Notes: generated by a model from the sequence alone, not told the origin. Positions 23,401 through 31,590 are shown, numbered from the stretch's first letter. The stretch: 64,000 nt of DNA from Dastarcus helophoroides (GCA_028583605.1 CM053334.1:22433726-22497725), one strand, 5' to 3'. A program made the numbers and translations.

Positions 23401-24837
23401 GTTGAGCTTGACGTCTGCACCGTGTTTTAACAGAAGATCGACGGTTTTTTCGTTTCCTGAATCGGCAGCATAATGCAATGGGGTGTTGCCGTAGATGTCC
23501 ACGGCGTTTACCAGGTGGGTCATAGAGTCGGGAATTTGGTCGCCCTCGATGTTACCGAATTCGGCCAAACCGTGCAAAGCGGTGTAACCGGTTAGATCGA
23601 TTTGACGATCAGATCTCTCGCCTTGGAAGCGCTCTAGCGCTTTATGTTTTCTAAAGCGTTTGATTTTATCGAGGACTTCCTGTCTATTGCGGCCGTGTAA
23701 GACTTCTGGCCAATTGCCCTGATAGAGGATTTCGGAAAGCGTCTGCATGAATTGTTCGCGTTCGGTGGCTTCCAAACTGTAGTACTTTGGCCAAAATTTT
23801 TGGTCAACGATTCTTATGTTTTCAATGTTGTCTTCAGGTTTGAAGGATACTTCGTGAATGTCTTCTTTGGTAATGCGACATGTTGGACTTGTTGTTTTGA
23901 AGCAAGTTTCTAGTATGGATTTTCCTTTAAGATAATTTTCAACTTCGCTGTGTTGATTATCGTGAGCGTAATCGATGGCTGATTTACCGTTTGCGTCTTT
24001 TTTGGTGATTTCGACTAGATTATTCTCAACTAGGTATTTGACGACCTTAAAGTTGCCATATTCAGCTGCTGTATGAAGCGTAGTATCTTCGTGTAGCTTC
24101 CAATCTTGACGTTGAGTAAATTCATCAAGTATATCAACATCACCTCTTATGATCGCTTCCTGAAGAGGACTGATAGATTCAGCGTCAAGGGCATGCATAT
24201 TTGCACCACTCATAAGCAGGATTTTAACATTTTCCACGTTTCCGCCCTCCACCGCGTAGTGCAGAGGGGTGCGAAATCTTCCATCAAAAACCTCGATGCT
24301 ATGGTACTCATCCATAAGCACTTTCAAGGTTTTAGAGTCGAGATTTTGCGCTGCCAAATGGAAGGGTGTTGCGCCTTTTGGCGTTTTACCTTCTACGATT
24401 AAACCGGAAAGCATTTCGGGGTATTTGCGACCGCATCTGATGACGAATTTTACAATATTGGAATGACCATCACTGGCAGCCTTGTGGATGATGTTGTGGC
24501 CGTCCAACTCAAGCTTTGTCTTATCCGTTTTCCATATAGTGTTTAATTCTTTGCCATATGTTTCTAGAAGGGTCGTTTTCTCAATGGGTATTTCGCTAAA
24601 GTAACCATTGAGGAAGGATCTGGTACTTTCATGGTTTGGTTGTAGGAGAACATTCTCGAAAATGTAGCTGATGAAAGCGGGATGAGAATTTCCAGAGTCG
24701 ATGTGATTCGCGATGAAACGAGCATGGAAGTAGTCTTCTACCGTATTGGAGACAAAATTGGCCTTTTCGTTGATAAGCTTTGGCAAAACCTCCAATTGTT
24801 TCGACCTATTTTTAACTTGTTTGACGTAAGTTTGCAC
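20473..24837 (-). CDS. ankyrin blocks, hydrophobic segment and RTX-like region
   Basis: 1454 residues without a stop; the nominal start is a GTG inside the continuous gene, so it is probably not a true start. Residues about 112-310 hold the first ankyrin block (GATPFHLAAQ, RTPLHYAVEGGNVENVKILL, DTTLHTAAEYGNFKVVKYLV). About 412-800 hold a second block (NTPLHYAADSGNEKTVDLLL, SSPLHFAAKGNNVEVVKKLM, ENLAHAAAKSGNLEGLKWI). About 930-1030 contains two long hydrophobic stretches (VLVVDTAALAAELAA; VMGPFAAALDIAIFVGMDIY) that could be membrane-inserting, as in large clostridial or Tc-type toxin translocation regions. About 1175-1300 is Gly/Asp/Asn-rich (GDGHDVGHG, NIDGKGGINTLDF) and resembles degenerate RTX repeats. 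These last two assignments are by pattern only. Confidence 0.8.
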   Translation of the reverse strand: MQTYVKQVKNRSKQLEVLPKLINEKANFVSNTVEDYFHARFIANHIDSGNSHPAFISYIFENVLLQPNHESTRSFLNGYFSEIPIEKTTLLETYGKELNTIWKTDKTKLELDGHNIIHKAASDGHSNIVKFVIRCGRKYPEMLSGLIVEGKTPKGATPFHLAAQNLDSKTLKVLMDEYHSIEVFDGRFRTPLHYAVEGGNVENVKILLMSGANMHALDAESISPLQEAIIRGDVDILDEFTQRQDWKLHEDTTLHTAAEYGNFKVVKYLVENNLVEITKKDANGKSAIDYAHDNQHSEVENYLKGKSILETCFKTTSPTCRITKEDIHEVSFKPEDNIENIRIVDQKFWPKYYSLEATEREQFMQTLSEILYQGNWPEVLHGRNRQEVLDKIKRFRKHKALERFQGERSDRQIDLTGYTALHGLAEFGNIEGDQIPDSMTHLVNAVDIYGNTPLHYAADSGNEKTVDLLLKHGADVKLNRGNSSPLHFAAKGNNVEVVKKLMGAGASKFEENNYGDNPIQIAARVGDLTVLKHFVLTGSRVDYVSIKVHVAESGSKAKMQFLETKYSITREDAQMLNQAARYGHEHTVNYLIGKRIPIREDSFYNGALSGNGKVLEELGFRHAPKNVNWVTIIRNSIYSGNLDLVKTVANTKEGKKAIKATYFYNRNMLYEALESGQLKTAKWLVEVHKLDVKHVDEKGENLAHAAAKSGNLEGLKWIRSKGVDIYAKSKEGKTTLQSAVEAGNVAGADYLLRHNVPFSFDNKAKSPFDYGKVGGPEMINWLRYSNAALKLHDFSGLVTKKDWNSISDNQVDDIKYIKVNPDKLAKVLDNTPDLTKRLALLQIAEKYSNRKTLEQSDRLQGYLERHDMLKHLEVVQKFSDRFNLVLSGKNLVGDILDQDMAGFRGNSLNLGLTWLTSYISPKIAARGAKLIENGSKYSGYGLKVAAPFIGRATDAYVVIELIDKIDEYKKGNKDALVRIVGDSTVLVVDTAALAAELAASFGYVTGVASVMGPFAAALDIAIFVGMDIYDAVRSVQKIDEHVPLTGWEKFSTGVRAFFTAEPSQYIKDLVEIQAANTRLTNSSVIYLKAHKHFNKYVFASAYKNSTGNITLYPDNTFDFTHKKLLKWERTRPDTIDGGVNFCMPVGDFIPSDEPTYYCDYTIGVEVANGSKENNTVLIVTGDGHDVGHGFPNEGNIFVMSNGTKNIKGGYKNDIFFIGQSFISGNIDGKGGINTLDFEAYNGNELIYLNPSSHITTEKNNLHINSIQRLIGRTKKPEIFHVDCGVEVIESRGGTNAKNPDRITIRESNYKCNHNLVVNISPYTDVESRVYGDLLYYVRRGEGEVNMHFDYKSVGRTVKQSTIFANYTMNELVQINRKVNNHTLKATFTFEGEDNRQKLNLNLIVDNQLSLILKDQTVYQFNDTQLFALQRTNKSAIDILNDRGPIMQAEGSFNG

Positions 24838-25678
24838 CTCTTGAATTTGATCCGGGAAAATATTTTTTCAAGTTAGTGTTATCGGCCCTATAGTAGAGAG
24901 CCAACTTCCCATAATTATTTTCCAAAGATCTACGGTTCGCTTCAATTCCAACTATCTCCGTGAGAGAAGTAGCTCCAGGTTTATGGTACCTCATATATTC
25001 CCCTCGAACGTAGCGATTCATTAAATCATAGGTATCCATCGAATGAATCTTTTCAAATTCCCCGCTGTTGATTTGTTTGATGTTATTAGCGTAAACAGTG
25101 GAAACTATTTCAATTACGGCTGGTCTATCCGTAACTCTAGGATCATTGAAGGCTTTGTGTAAAACCCCCAAGAGTTTGGAAGCGGCCCCACGGTAATCAA
25201 TTTCCCCAGATATAGCGGAGTTATGAGACCAGAGTCCGGCCAGTAGTTCAACTTTCATATTTTCCGATAGCGGATCAACTCTGTATGAACCAACTTGCAG
25301 AACCCCTTCCAAAGCCCGTGACGAATCAGGCGTTGAGGTCGCCACGATATACTGGGGTCCAAATTTCCTGAAACCAGGCAAAACGTCCGCAATGATTTTC
25401 CTACCCTCAGAACTCAAACTTCCATAACCATCCAACAATACAGAGAATTGACCGTCTTTCATAAATTGTTTCGCAATAGGCATATCAAGTCTGGCAATCT
25501 GGAAATCATTTTTTCTCATCATCTGATTTGTAACGAAGTCCAAGACGGCATTTTGATTGTTTGGATCAAAACTAGATTTTTTGTTCAGCTGCCTGTATTC
25601 CAATTCGTCATTAAGCGCTTTGGTGCATTGGTTTAAATCGATTCTTACGACCCAATGACCGCGTTGTCTGTTTTTCAT
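24812..25678 (-). CDS. NACHT-type NTPase core
   Basis: 288 residues that continue directly from the P-loop in the preceding frame. HWVVRIDLN near the start is the beta-strand after Walker A typical of NACHT domains. FSVLLDGYGSLS (about residues 77-88) fits the hydrophobic-Asp-Gly Walker B of this family, and YIVATSTPDSSRALE resembles the sensor strand. STAND NTPases of this kind act as signalling switches, or as scaffolds when degenerate. The following frame carries VEDYFHARFIANHI, the helix that commonly ends NACHT modules just before repeats. Frame changes occur at about 25665 and 24825. Confidence 0.7.
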   Translation of the reverse strand: MKNRQRGHWVVRIDLNQCTKALNDELEYRQLNKKSSFDPNNQNAVLDFVTNQMMRKNDFQIARLDMPIAKQFMKDGQFSVLLDGYGSLSSEGRKIIADVLPGFRKFGPQYIVATSTPDSSRALEGVLQVGSYRVDPLSENMKVELLAGLWSHNSAISGEIDYRGAASKLLGVLHKAFNDPRVTDRPAVIEIVSTVYANNIKQINSGEFEKIHSMDTYDLMNRYVRGEYMRYHKPGATSLTEIVGIEANRRSLENNYGKLALYYRADNTNLKKYFPGSNSRGANLRQTS

Positions 25679-26645
25679 TCTCGAGCGCCAGCTTTTTCGT
25701 CATTTGGTTTTTGCCCGAACCAGATGGCCCCTGTATGACGGCAACTCTGTCCTCCATAAAAACTTCCTTCTCAGGGAGGAAGCTTTTGAACTTTGGGTTG
25801 GGCGCAGCTGCGTAATCTTTGATACCTTTGGTGTCTCCTACAGTTTTCTTCCATATAAATATATTTCTAGAAGAATCGTATTCCAGCCAATGAAGATTAA
25901 AACCCGAGTTTTTAAAAATGGCTTCCAGCTCTGCGAATTGAGTTGTTGCCTTGATGGAATCCAATATGACGAACCTTGCATCTCTATCTTCGATTTTTTC
26001 GTCGTAGTATCGAACTTTTTGGCCGGCTGAAATCAGCTTGGTCATAGTTTTCTTATCCATGTCAGTTATAGCGAAATTATCCAATTCATTTTGTGATTTT
26101 AGGATTTCCGGTTTTATATTAACATTTTTTGATACAGTTAGAGGTATTGTAAAATCAGTAGTTTGAGGAAGCTCTCCACCAATCGATGCATCTCCGTGAA
26201 GAACTCGTCTAACGTTTGCCGGATGAAGCTCGTCGTTAAGCAAATCTGTTGCCTTGATTTCATAACCTTGTAACTTAACTTTGATATCGGACAAGCGGAG
26301 CATGGATTGGGGAGAAGGTTTTTTACCTTTTAGTTCTACTGATACCTTCTTGAATAACTTCGATGCTCTTTCTTTGAGATATTTGTGAAGGTTCCCCGTG
26401 CTCTCGCCCACAAGTATCACCTTCTTATTCTTTTTTTCCTTCAGAACCTTCGCTATGTCTCTAGCTAGGGCTTGCTCTTTTCTTATATCACTATCCATAG
26501 TGGCCCCTTCAATTACGAGTATATTTATATCTGAACTAGATGAAAATATGTCGAGAATCTTTTCCTTTTGATTTAATATGGTTTTTTCTCTAACGAAAAT
26601 TGAATTGCTGTCCTCCTTCCATAACATTGGAGAGAAGCAAACTTT
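25611..26645 (-). CDS. pre-NACHT region ending in a P-loop
   Basis: About 345 residues. A Rossmann-like stretch, NILVIEGA ... KKVILVGES, lies near residues 45-105 and is followed by an extended unrecognised region. At residues 309-316 is GPSGSGKN (minus strand, 25730-25707), a Walker A loop followed by QMTKKLALE, as at the start of NACHT/STAND NTPases. The residue after the invariant Lys, normally Ser or Thr and a magnesium ligand, is Asn here, which may weaken nucleotide hydrolysis. The frame shifts just downstream, at about 25665. Confidence 0.7.
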   Translation of the reverse strand, partial: KVCFSPMLWKEDSNSIFVREKTILNQKEKILDIFSSSSDINILVIEGATMDSDIRKEQALARDIAKVLKEKKNKKVILVGESTGNLHKYLKERASKLFKKVSVELKGKKPSPQSMLRLSDIKVKLQGYEIKATDLLNDELHPANVRRVLHGDASIGGELPQTTDFTIPLTVSKNVNIKPEILKSQNELDNFAITDMDKKTMTKLISAGQKVRYYDEKIEDRDARFVILDSIKATTQFAELEAIFKNSGFNLHWLEYDSSRNIFIWKKTVGDTKGIKDYAAAPNPKFKSFLPEKEVFMEDRVAVIQGPSGSGKNQMTKKLALENEKQTTRSLGRKNRFKPMHQSA

Positions 26646-27110
26646 TGGATTCATAAAGCAGTTGTGCTACCATTGAAGATACCAGTAACCGATCATTAGC
26701 ATTTGCGTACAGAATTCTTTTCTTCTCTGTCCCAGTTATAAATTTTTTCAGGTCATCATCAGGTTGGGAAAATCGATACCCCATCATAGTTAATTTTTCC
26801 GGATACGCTCCCCTTAAACCTCTGATTAGTTGCTCTTCAAATTGTTGATCCAAAGCCTTAACCCATTCAACTAGTTTATCCCCTGAAAGCTTTTTTTTAA
26901 ATTTGTCGTAGTTAGTGCTGATCCAATGCAAGATATTACGCTCCAGAAATGAATCGACCAAATCAACATCCAAAGCGTTTATTTTCATTTTGGCACCAGC
27001 CGTTTCATCCAATTTCTGGGCCAATTTTTTACCATCAGGAACATTTACTACGAAAATCAACCGATCAAAAAACTGTTCAATTTCCCAATCTTTTGCTCTT
27101 TTCAAACTGC
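26590..27110 (-). CDS. unrecognised helical linker before the NACHT module
   Basis: The credible part starts near 27110 (KRAKDWEIEQFFDRLIFVVN) and runs about 170 residues. It is rich in charged helices (LERNILHWISTNYDKFKKKL, VKALDQQFEEQLIRGLRGAY) and ends with LVSSMVAQLLYES before the frame changes near 26645. The residues before it, from 27219 down, are the shifted frame of the upstream segment. No enzymatic motif seen. Confidence 0.6.
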
Positions 27111-28510
27111 AATTCCTCATTATCATTGTCGGCAAAATCTTGGCCATCTTCGCAAGTATCGTAATCACCACTAATTTGAATTTTATAACTCTGAAGCGAT
27201 TGAAAATCGAAATTTTCAATCATTAGCTGGTCGCGTAATTCGTTCAACAAATTCATAACATCCTTTGGCAAAGCTGCAAAATTTGTAAAACATTTATAAC
27301 TGAAAACCAAATTACCCTCGTCGTTTTTGACAATGACATAGCCCGCTAGCATCTTCAAATCATCGGAGCTATTCAATGCCAAAGTTTTGGCTTTTTGACC
27401 GACTTTAATGGCCGAAATTATTTCCCGAACGACAGCTTTCATGTCGCTGAGCTTTACGTCTTCTTTCGGCTTCCATTTCTTTCCAAATCCCGGCGTTAAA
27501 TTTAGAACTATTTTTTGAAGCTCGTTCTTGAAGTATTCCTCTTCATTTTCCGGATGTACTTTCTGAATTCTGATAAGTTCGTATTTTAGTGTCTCGCGAA
27601 AGCTCGCGGCGAAATTATTCAAGTTCTGGTTGTTGATAAAGTCATCTTTAAACTTTTTGGTGTTTACATCGATGGCGAGGTTTGCTAGTGCTAGGTGTTT
27701 TCTGGCGATGAGCGCATTCAGTAAGCTGATGCGGTTTTCCCCTGGAGGTGCAAGCGCTTTAATCAACAAGGCCTTCGCCATGGCCCCCGATATGTGTTCT
27801 TTCAAGTGAGTGTACAATTGATGATGCTTATCGACGATGAGCTTGTACGTTTTTGTATTTTCGTCAATTTTAATTAAATTAGCAGCCTTATTTGTGATAT
27901 CCTTCAACTTGATCCCATTCCCTAAGTCGCCAAAATCGGCATTTGTTATAAAAGCGCACTCAGAATCTAATTCATCCCTAAATGTATTATACATGTGTAT
28001 TAGGCTAAATGGCGAGTCACGATCTATATTAATCAAATCATCTATGGTGATCTTGTTATTTTTATTGCTTACGTAGGAGATTTTGAATTGCTTTGGATAC
28101 ACCCCAAGTTTGGCATCTGCGCTCATTTGGTAAGGTATACCGCTTAATCTGTTGAAGAATTTATAATTTGATACATAACTATTAATACTACAGCCTTTCG
28201 TCTTGGAACACTTGGTGGCATAAATCATCAACAATCTTATTGAAAATAAGACTCCTTCGTTGTTATACTCTTGGTCGGGATCCTCGCGCTTTAACACTTT
28301 CAATTTCACAAGCTTCTTGGTAACAGGATCCAGATAATTATACAAGCTGCCATCATCAATGTTGTACACTCTTGATTTGATCGGTGTGATGCCGTTGTAT
28401 AAATCCATGTTCAAATCGTCGTATATTTGACGCATTGCTTTACAGCTGGGTAATGCTAGTAGATCTAGGGCTGTATCATAATCGTCATTAGGAATATCCA
28501 TTTTTGCCTT
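27077..28510 (-). CDS. large unrecognised region
   Basis: Open from 28621, but true homology begins near 28510 where the ankyrin repeat resumes. About 470 residues follow without a domain I recognise: mixed alpha/beta-looking sequence, a Cys-containing patch (ATKCSKTKGCSIN), then helical, charged segments (HISGAMAKALLIKAL, REIISAIKVGQKAKTLAL) and an acidic end (DYDTCEDGQDFADNDNEE). It lies between the N-terminal ankyrin piece and the NACHT module; comparable positions in other giant ankyrin proteins hold lineage-specific regions. The frame changes at about 27105. Confidence 0.65.
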   Translation of the reverse strand, partial: KAKMDIPNDDYDTALDLLALPSCKAMRQIYDDLNMDLYNGITPIKSRVYNIDDGSLYNYLDPVTKKLVKLKVLKREDPDQEYNNEGVLFSIRLLMIYATKCSKTKGCSINSYVSNYKFFNRLSGIPYQMSADAKLGVYPKQFKISYVSNKNNKITIDDLINIDRDSPFSLIHMYNTFRDELDSECAFITNADFGDLGNGIKLKDITNKAANLIKIDENTKTYKLIVDKHHQLYTHLKEHISGAMAKALLIKALAPPGENRISLLNALIARKHLALANLAIDVNTKKFKDDFINNQNLNNFAASFRETLKYELIRIQKVHPENEEEYFKNELQKIVLNLTPGFGKKWKPKEDVKLSDMKAVVREIISAIKVGQKAKTLALNSSDDLKMLAGYVIVKNDEGNLVFSYKCFTNFAALPKDVMNLLNELRDQLMIENFDFQSLQSYKIQISGDYDTCEDGQDFADNDNEELQFEKSKRLGN

Positions 28511-28766
28511 TGAACGGAAAGAGAAATTTGAAAATCTTCGAGTAGCTATCAATAATGGCAAAATGGAGGAGAGTATTAGAAAACTCTTGCTCTTGGGCGT
28601 TGAGGTCCGCCCCTTGGGCAAGAAGTTCCCGAATTTTGATTATCTTGGTGGTCTCGTCGTCATTCTCGTCGTTTATCACTTGGAAAAGACGTTGATTCAG
28701 GTCAGTGGTTTGGGGATCATTTGAGATCTTGTGGCCCTTGGGAGGCTGCATCTTGGCGGAAACCAT
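28488..28766 (-). CDS. N-terminal ankyrin segment
   Basis: 92 residues. After a polar start (MVSAKMQPPKGHKISND) comes an acidic helix and an ankyrin-type stretch, LLAQGADLNAQ followed by NTLLHFAI, typical of the end of one ankyrin repeat and the start of the next. The second half of that repeat (KMDIPND..TALDLLAL) continues in the neighbouring frame at about 28505-28440, so the frame changes inside a repeat. The first ATG (28764-28766) is taken as start because no upstream in-frame coding signal was seen; Met-6 is an alternative. No signal peptide is visible. Confidence 0.65.
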   Translation of the reverse strand: MVSAKMQPPKGHKISNDPQTTDLNQRLFQVINDENDDETTKIIKIRELLAQGADLNAQEQEFSNTLLHFAIIDSYSKIFKFLFPFKGKNGYS

Positions 28767-29097
28767 TGTAAAGTTTCTAATTTATACTGTGTCACCTTTA
28801 AACTGTCTAAAAAAAAAATAAAGTATGATTACTCCCACCACAACGACTTCATTTTCTAAAGATTTTTTTTCTATTATTTCATTTTTGATTACAACCTTGG
28901 ACAAGCACATTTAAGCAATTTTCACCAATACTTTGAATACCAATTTTAAAATTTGAGCTGCTGTACTGGTAGGTCCTTAATGGTTTTAAAAGTATATAAT
29001 TAGTTTACTTATTTCTAAATCTCTGAGATGTCTGTATTTGAAAGAAGCGACTTTCGCTGCCTATCTCTAGTAATCATTCAGTTTTCTCAATACTTTA
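28767..29097. other. 5' flank of the large coding locus
   Basis: No gene. A TATAAATTA (minus strand, about 28779-28787) lies so close to the first ATG that it could only serve a start at Met-6 or later. An A-run (about 28809-28820) is present. Confidence 0.35.
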
Positions 29098-31015
29098 ACA
29101 TAAGAGGAAGATGAAAAGAAAGAGGAAGAGAAAGAGGAAGAGAAAGAAAAAGAGAAAGGGAAAGGGAAAAAGAAAAAGAAAGAGAAAAAGGAAAAGGTAG
29201 AGAAACAGGAAGAGGAAAAGGAAGAGAAAGAGGAAGAGGAAGAGGAAGAGAAAGAGAAAAAGAAAAAAAAAGAGGAAGAGGGAGAGGAAGAGGAAGAGGA
29301 AGAGGAAGAGGAAGAGGAAGAGGAAGAGGAAGAGGAAGAGGAAGAGGAAGAGGAAGAGGAAGAGGAAGAGGAAGAGGAAGAGGAAGAGGAAGAGGAAGAG
29401 GAAGAGGAAGAGGAAGAGGAAGAGGAAGAGGAAGAGGAAGAGGAAGAGAAGAGAGGAAGAGGAAGAGGAAGAAGAAGAGAAGAGGAAGAGGAAGAGGAAG
29501 AGGAAGGGGAGAGGAAGAGGAAAAGAAAGAGAAAGAGGGAGAGGAAGAGGAAAAGAAAGAGAAAGAGAAAGAGAAAGAGAAAGAGGAAAAGGAAGAGGAA
29601 GAGGAAGAGAAAGAGGAAGAGAAAGGGGAAGAGAAAGAGGAAGAGAAAGAGGAAGAGAAAGAGAAAGAGAAAGAGAAAGAGAAAGAGAAAGAGAAAGAGA
29701 AAGAGAAAGAGAAAGAGAAAGAGAAAGAGAAAGAGAAAGAGAAAGAGAAAGAGAAAGAGAAAGAGAAAGAGAAAGAGAAAGAGAAAGAGAAAGAGAAAGC
29801 AAAAGAGAAAGAGAAAGAGAAAGAGAAAGAGAAAGAGAAAGAGAAAGAGAAAGAGAAAGAGAAAGAGAAAGAGAAAGCAAAAGAGAAAGAGAAAGAGAAA
29901 GAGAAAGAGAAAGAGAAAGAGAAAGAGAAAGAGGAAGAGGAAGAGGAAGAGAAAGGTCGAGAAAAAAAGCATAAGGAAGAGGAAGAGAAAGGGGGAGGAA
30001 AAGAATAAGAGAAAAAAAAAGGAAGAGGGAGAGGAAGAGGAAGGGGAAAAGAAAGAGGAAGAGAAAGGGGAAGAGGAAGAAGAAGAGGAAGAGGTAAAAG
30101 TAGAGGAAGAGAGAGAGAGAGAGAAAGAAGAAGGGGAAGAGAAAGAGGAAGAGAAGGAGGTAAAAAAAAGAGAAAGAGAAAGAAGAATAAGAAAAAGAGA
30201 AACAGGAAGAATAAGAGAAAGAGAAAGAGAAAGAGAAAGGTCGAGGAAAAAAGCAAGAGGAAGAGAAAGAGAAAGGGGGAGGAAAAGAATAAGAGGAAAA
30301 GAAAGAGGAAGAGGAAGGGGAAGAGGCAGAAGAAGAGAAAAAGGAAGAGGAAAAGAAAGAAAAAGAGGAAGAGAAAGAGAAAGAAGAAAAAGAAGAAGAA
30401 GAAGAGGAAGAGAAAGATAAAGGGGAAGAGCAAGAGAAAGGGGAAGAGGGAGAGAAAGAGAAAGAGAAAGAGAAAGGGGAAGAGGAAGAGAAAGAGAAAG
30501 AGAAAGAGAAAGAGGAAGAGAAAGAAAAATAAGAAGCAGAAGAGAAAGAGGAAGAAGGAGAGGAAGAGAAATAGGAAGAGAAAGAGGAGGAGACAGAGGA
30601 AGAAAAAGAGGAAGAAGTAGAGATAGATGAAGAGAAAGATAAAGAGGAAGAGAAAGAGAAAAAAAGGGAAAGGGGAAATCAAAGAGGAAGAGAAAGAGAA
30701 AAGAAAGAGGAAGAGAAAGGGGAAGAGGAAGAGAAAGGGGAGAGCAAAAGAAAGAGGAAGAGAAATAGAAAGAGAAAGAGGAAGATAAAGAGAATGAGGA
30801 AGATGATGAAGATGAGGAAAAGGAAGAGAAAGAGAAAGAGCAAGAAAAAGAGAAAGAGGAAGAGGAAAAGGAAGAGGAACAGAACGAAGAAGAGGAAGAG
30901 GAAGAGGAAAAGGGAGAGGAATAGGCAGGGTAAGAGGTAGAGAACATTAAAGAGAAAGAAAAATGGGGGAGAAGGAGGAAGAAAAAGTATGGGAAGAATA
31001 AGATAAAAATGAAGA
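29098..31015 (+). repeat. 1.9-kb polypurine (GAGGAA/GAGAAA)n tract
   Basis: Almost pure purine on the plus strand for about 1.9 kb, built of hexamers: GAGGAA dominates at about 29270-29500 and GAGAAA at about 29640-29940, with mixed GA-rich blocks on both sides. Open frames of 626, 531 and 261 codons on the minus strand (Ser/Phe/Leu only) are consequences of the repeat and not genes. The tract begins about 330 bp upstream of the minus-strand toxin-like locus. Confidence 0.95.
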
Positions 31016-31145
31016 GTAGTAAACTTTTAATTTTAGTCTTTTAGCCACAAAGTTTCGACGGTTTTTAAATTTCAAATTTGAACGTTTTTTGCGTGATGTT
31101 GAAATTCTCTTACAATTGCATCATAGTAGAATTAAAAATGTTGAT

Positions 31146-31217
31146 ACGCACGACTGGGAATCGAACCCGGGACTTCTTACGTGACAGTCAAACTCCCTCG
31201 CCATAGAGCTACTGCAC
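31146..31217 (-). other. tRNA-like sequence (tRNA relic or SINE head)
   Basis: On the minus strand: an A-box-like TAGCTCTATGGCGAGG, an anticodon-loop-like CTGTCAC (would be GTC, Asp), and a good B box and T-loop, GGGTTCGATTCCC. The acceptor arms do not pair, so a functional tRNA is unlikely; a pol III promoter-bearing SINE head or tRNA pseudogene fits better. Confidence 0.5.
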
Positions 31218-31365
31218 ATCATCACTTTTAATTTCATTTATTAACACGATAAAATAAAATAAATTTGAACTAAATATGTCTGCAAAAAACTAGAAGTTTC
31301 GATAAATTATTATTTAAAGAAGTTTTCAAAATTGTTATTTTTAAGTAATTGGAAGCCATAATTTT

Positions 31366-31590
31366 GGTGGAACAGACTGGTCCTTGGTTATCTTCAAAAA
31401 TTGAAATACAAATCTTGTCCCCTGAAACCAAGAAATGTTCAAAAACACAACAAAGGTTGCTCTAACGCGTTTCGATAGCCAAGCTATCATCTTCAGAGAG
31501 ATATGGCCCGCGTTAGAGCAACCTTCGTTGTGTTTTTGAACATTTCTTGGTTTCAGGGGACAAGATTTGTATTTCAATTTTTGACGTCTT
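31366..31590 (-). repeat. family-1 hammerhead-like repeat, best-preserved copy
   Basis: Full palindrome: the left half carries an intact minus-strand core and the right half (from about 31505) carries the inverse arms with AGAGCAACCTTCGTTGTG. See the core at 31460-31500. Confidence 0.8.
31460..31500 (-). ncRNA. hammerhead-like RNA motif (family 1)
   Basis: Read 5'-3' on the minus strand: CTCT; CTGAAGA (matches CUGANGA); one extra U; GATAGC-TTG-GCTATC hairpin (stem II); GAAA; CGCG; TT; AGAG. The outer CTCT/AGAG pair as stem I, and GUU fits the NUH cleavage triplet. Stem III would be only the palindrome ACGCGT, so activity would need dimers. The extra base after CUGAAGA is non-canonical. Across copies the stem varies as GATAGC/GCTATC, GACAGC/GCTGTC and GATAGC/GCTGTC, always paired. 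Confidence 0.5.

Larger units (their letters stand above)
18926..28766 (-). pseudogene. giant ankyrin-NACHT-latrotoxin-CTD-like locus (whole, frame-broken)
   Basis: Eight open frames follow one another on the minus strand with short overlaps (8-144 bp) and no gaps. Domain logic runs straight across the junctions: an ankyrin repeat is split at the first, P-loop and Walker B segments of one NTPase lie on either side of the fourth, and the C-terminal domain follows the last. The simplest reading is one intronless gene of about 3.2 thousand codons broken by seven small indels (near 28510, 27105, 26645, 25665, 24825, 20475 and 19400-19440), which are either sequencing errors or early decay. Inside the frames there are no stops, and base composition is visibly less AT-rich than the flanks. 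Giant ankyrin proteins with NACHT and latrotoxin-type C-terminal domains are known from phage WO of Wolbachia, other arthropod endosymbionts and some arthropod genomes. Toxin activity is not demonstrated; the locus may be functional, domesticated or dead. Confidence 0.75.

Noticed and set aside
20650..24876. Plus-strand ORFs within the large locus
   Set aside because: They are antisense shadows of the minus-strand coding frames, without motifs.
18926..28766. An endosymbiont contig or an operon of eight bacterial genes
   Set aside because: Insect transposons flank it on both sides, no bacterial genes neighbour it, and domain continuity across frame changes argues for one gene. A chimeric assembly cannot be fully excluded.
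18926..28766. Introns at the frame changes
   Set aside because: The frames overlap, leaving no room for introns, and no splice-site pair is needed to keep the domains continuous.
28779..28787. TATA box for the toxin-like gene
   Set aside because: TATAAATTA lies too close to the first ATG to direct a transcript including it; in AT-rich DNA such matches are common.
29067..30947. Open frames of 626, 531 and 261 codons on the minus strand
   Set aside because: They consist only of Ser, Phe, Leu and Pro, and are the forced translation of the polypurine repeat in three frames.
31146..31217. Functional tRNA-Asp gene
   Set aside because: B box and anticodon-like loop are good, but the acceptor arms do not pair; kept only as a tRNA-like relic.
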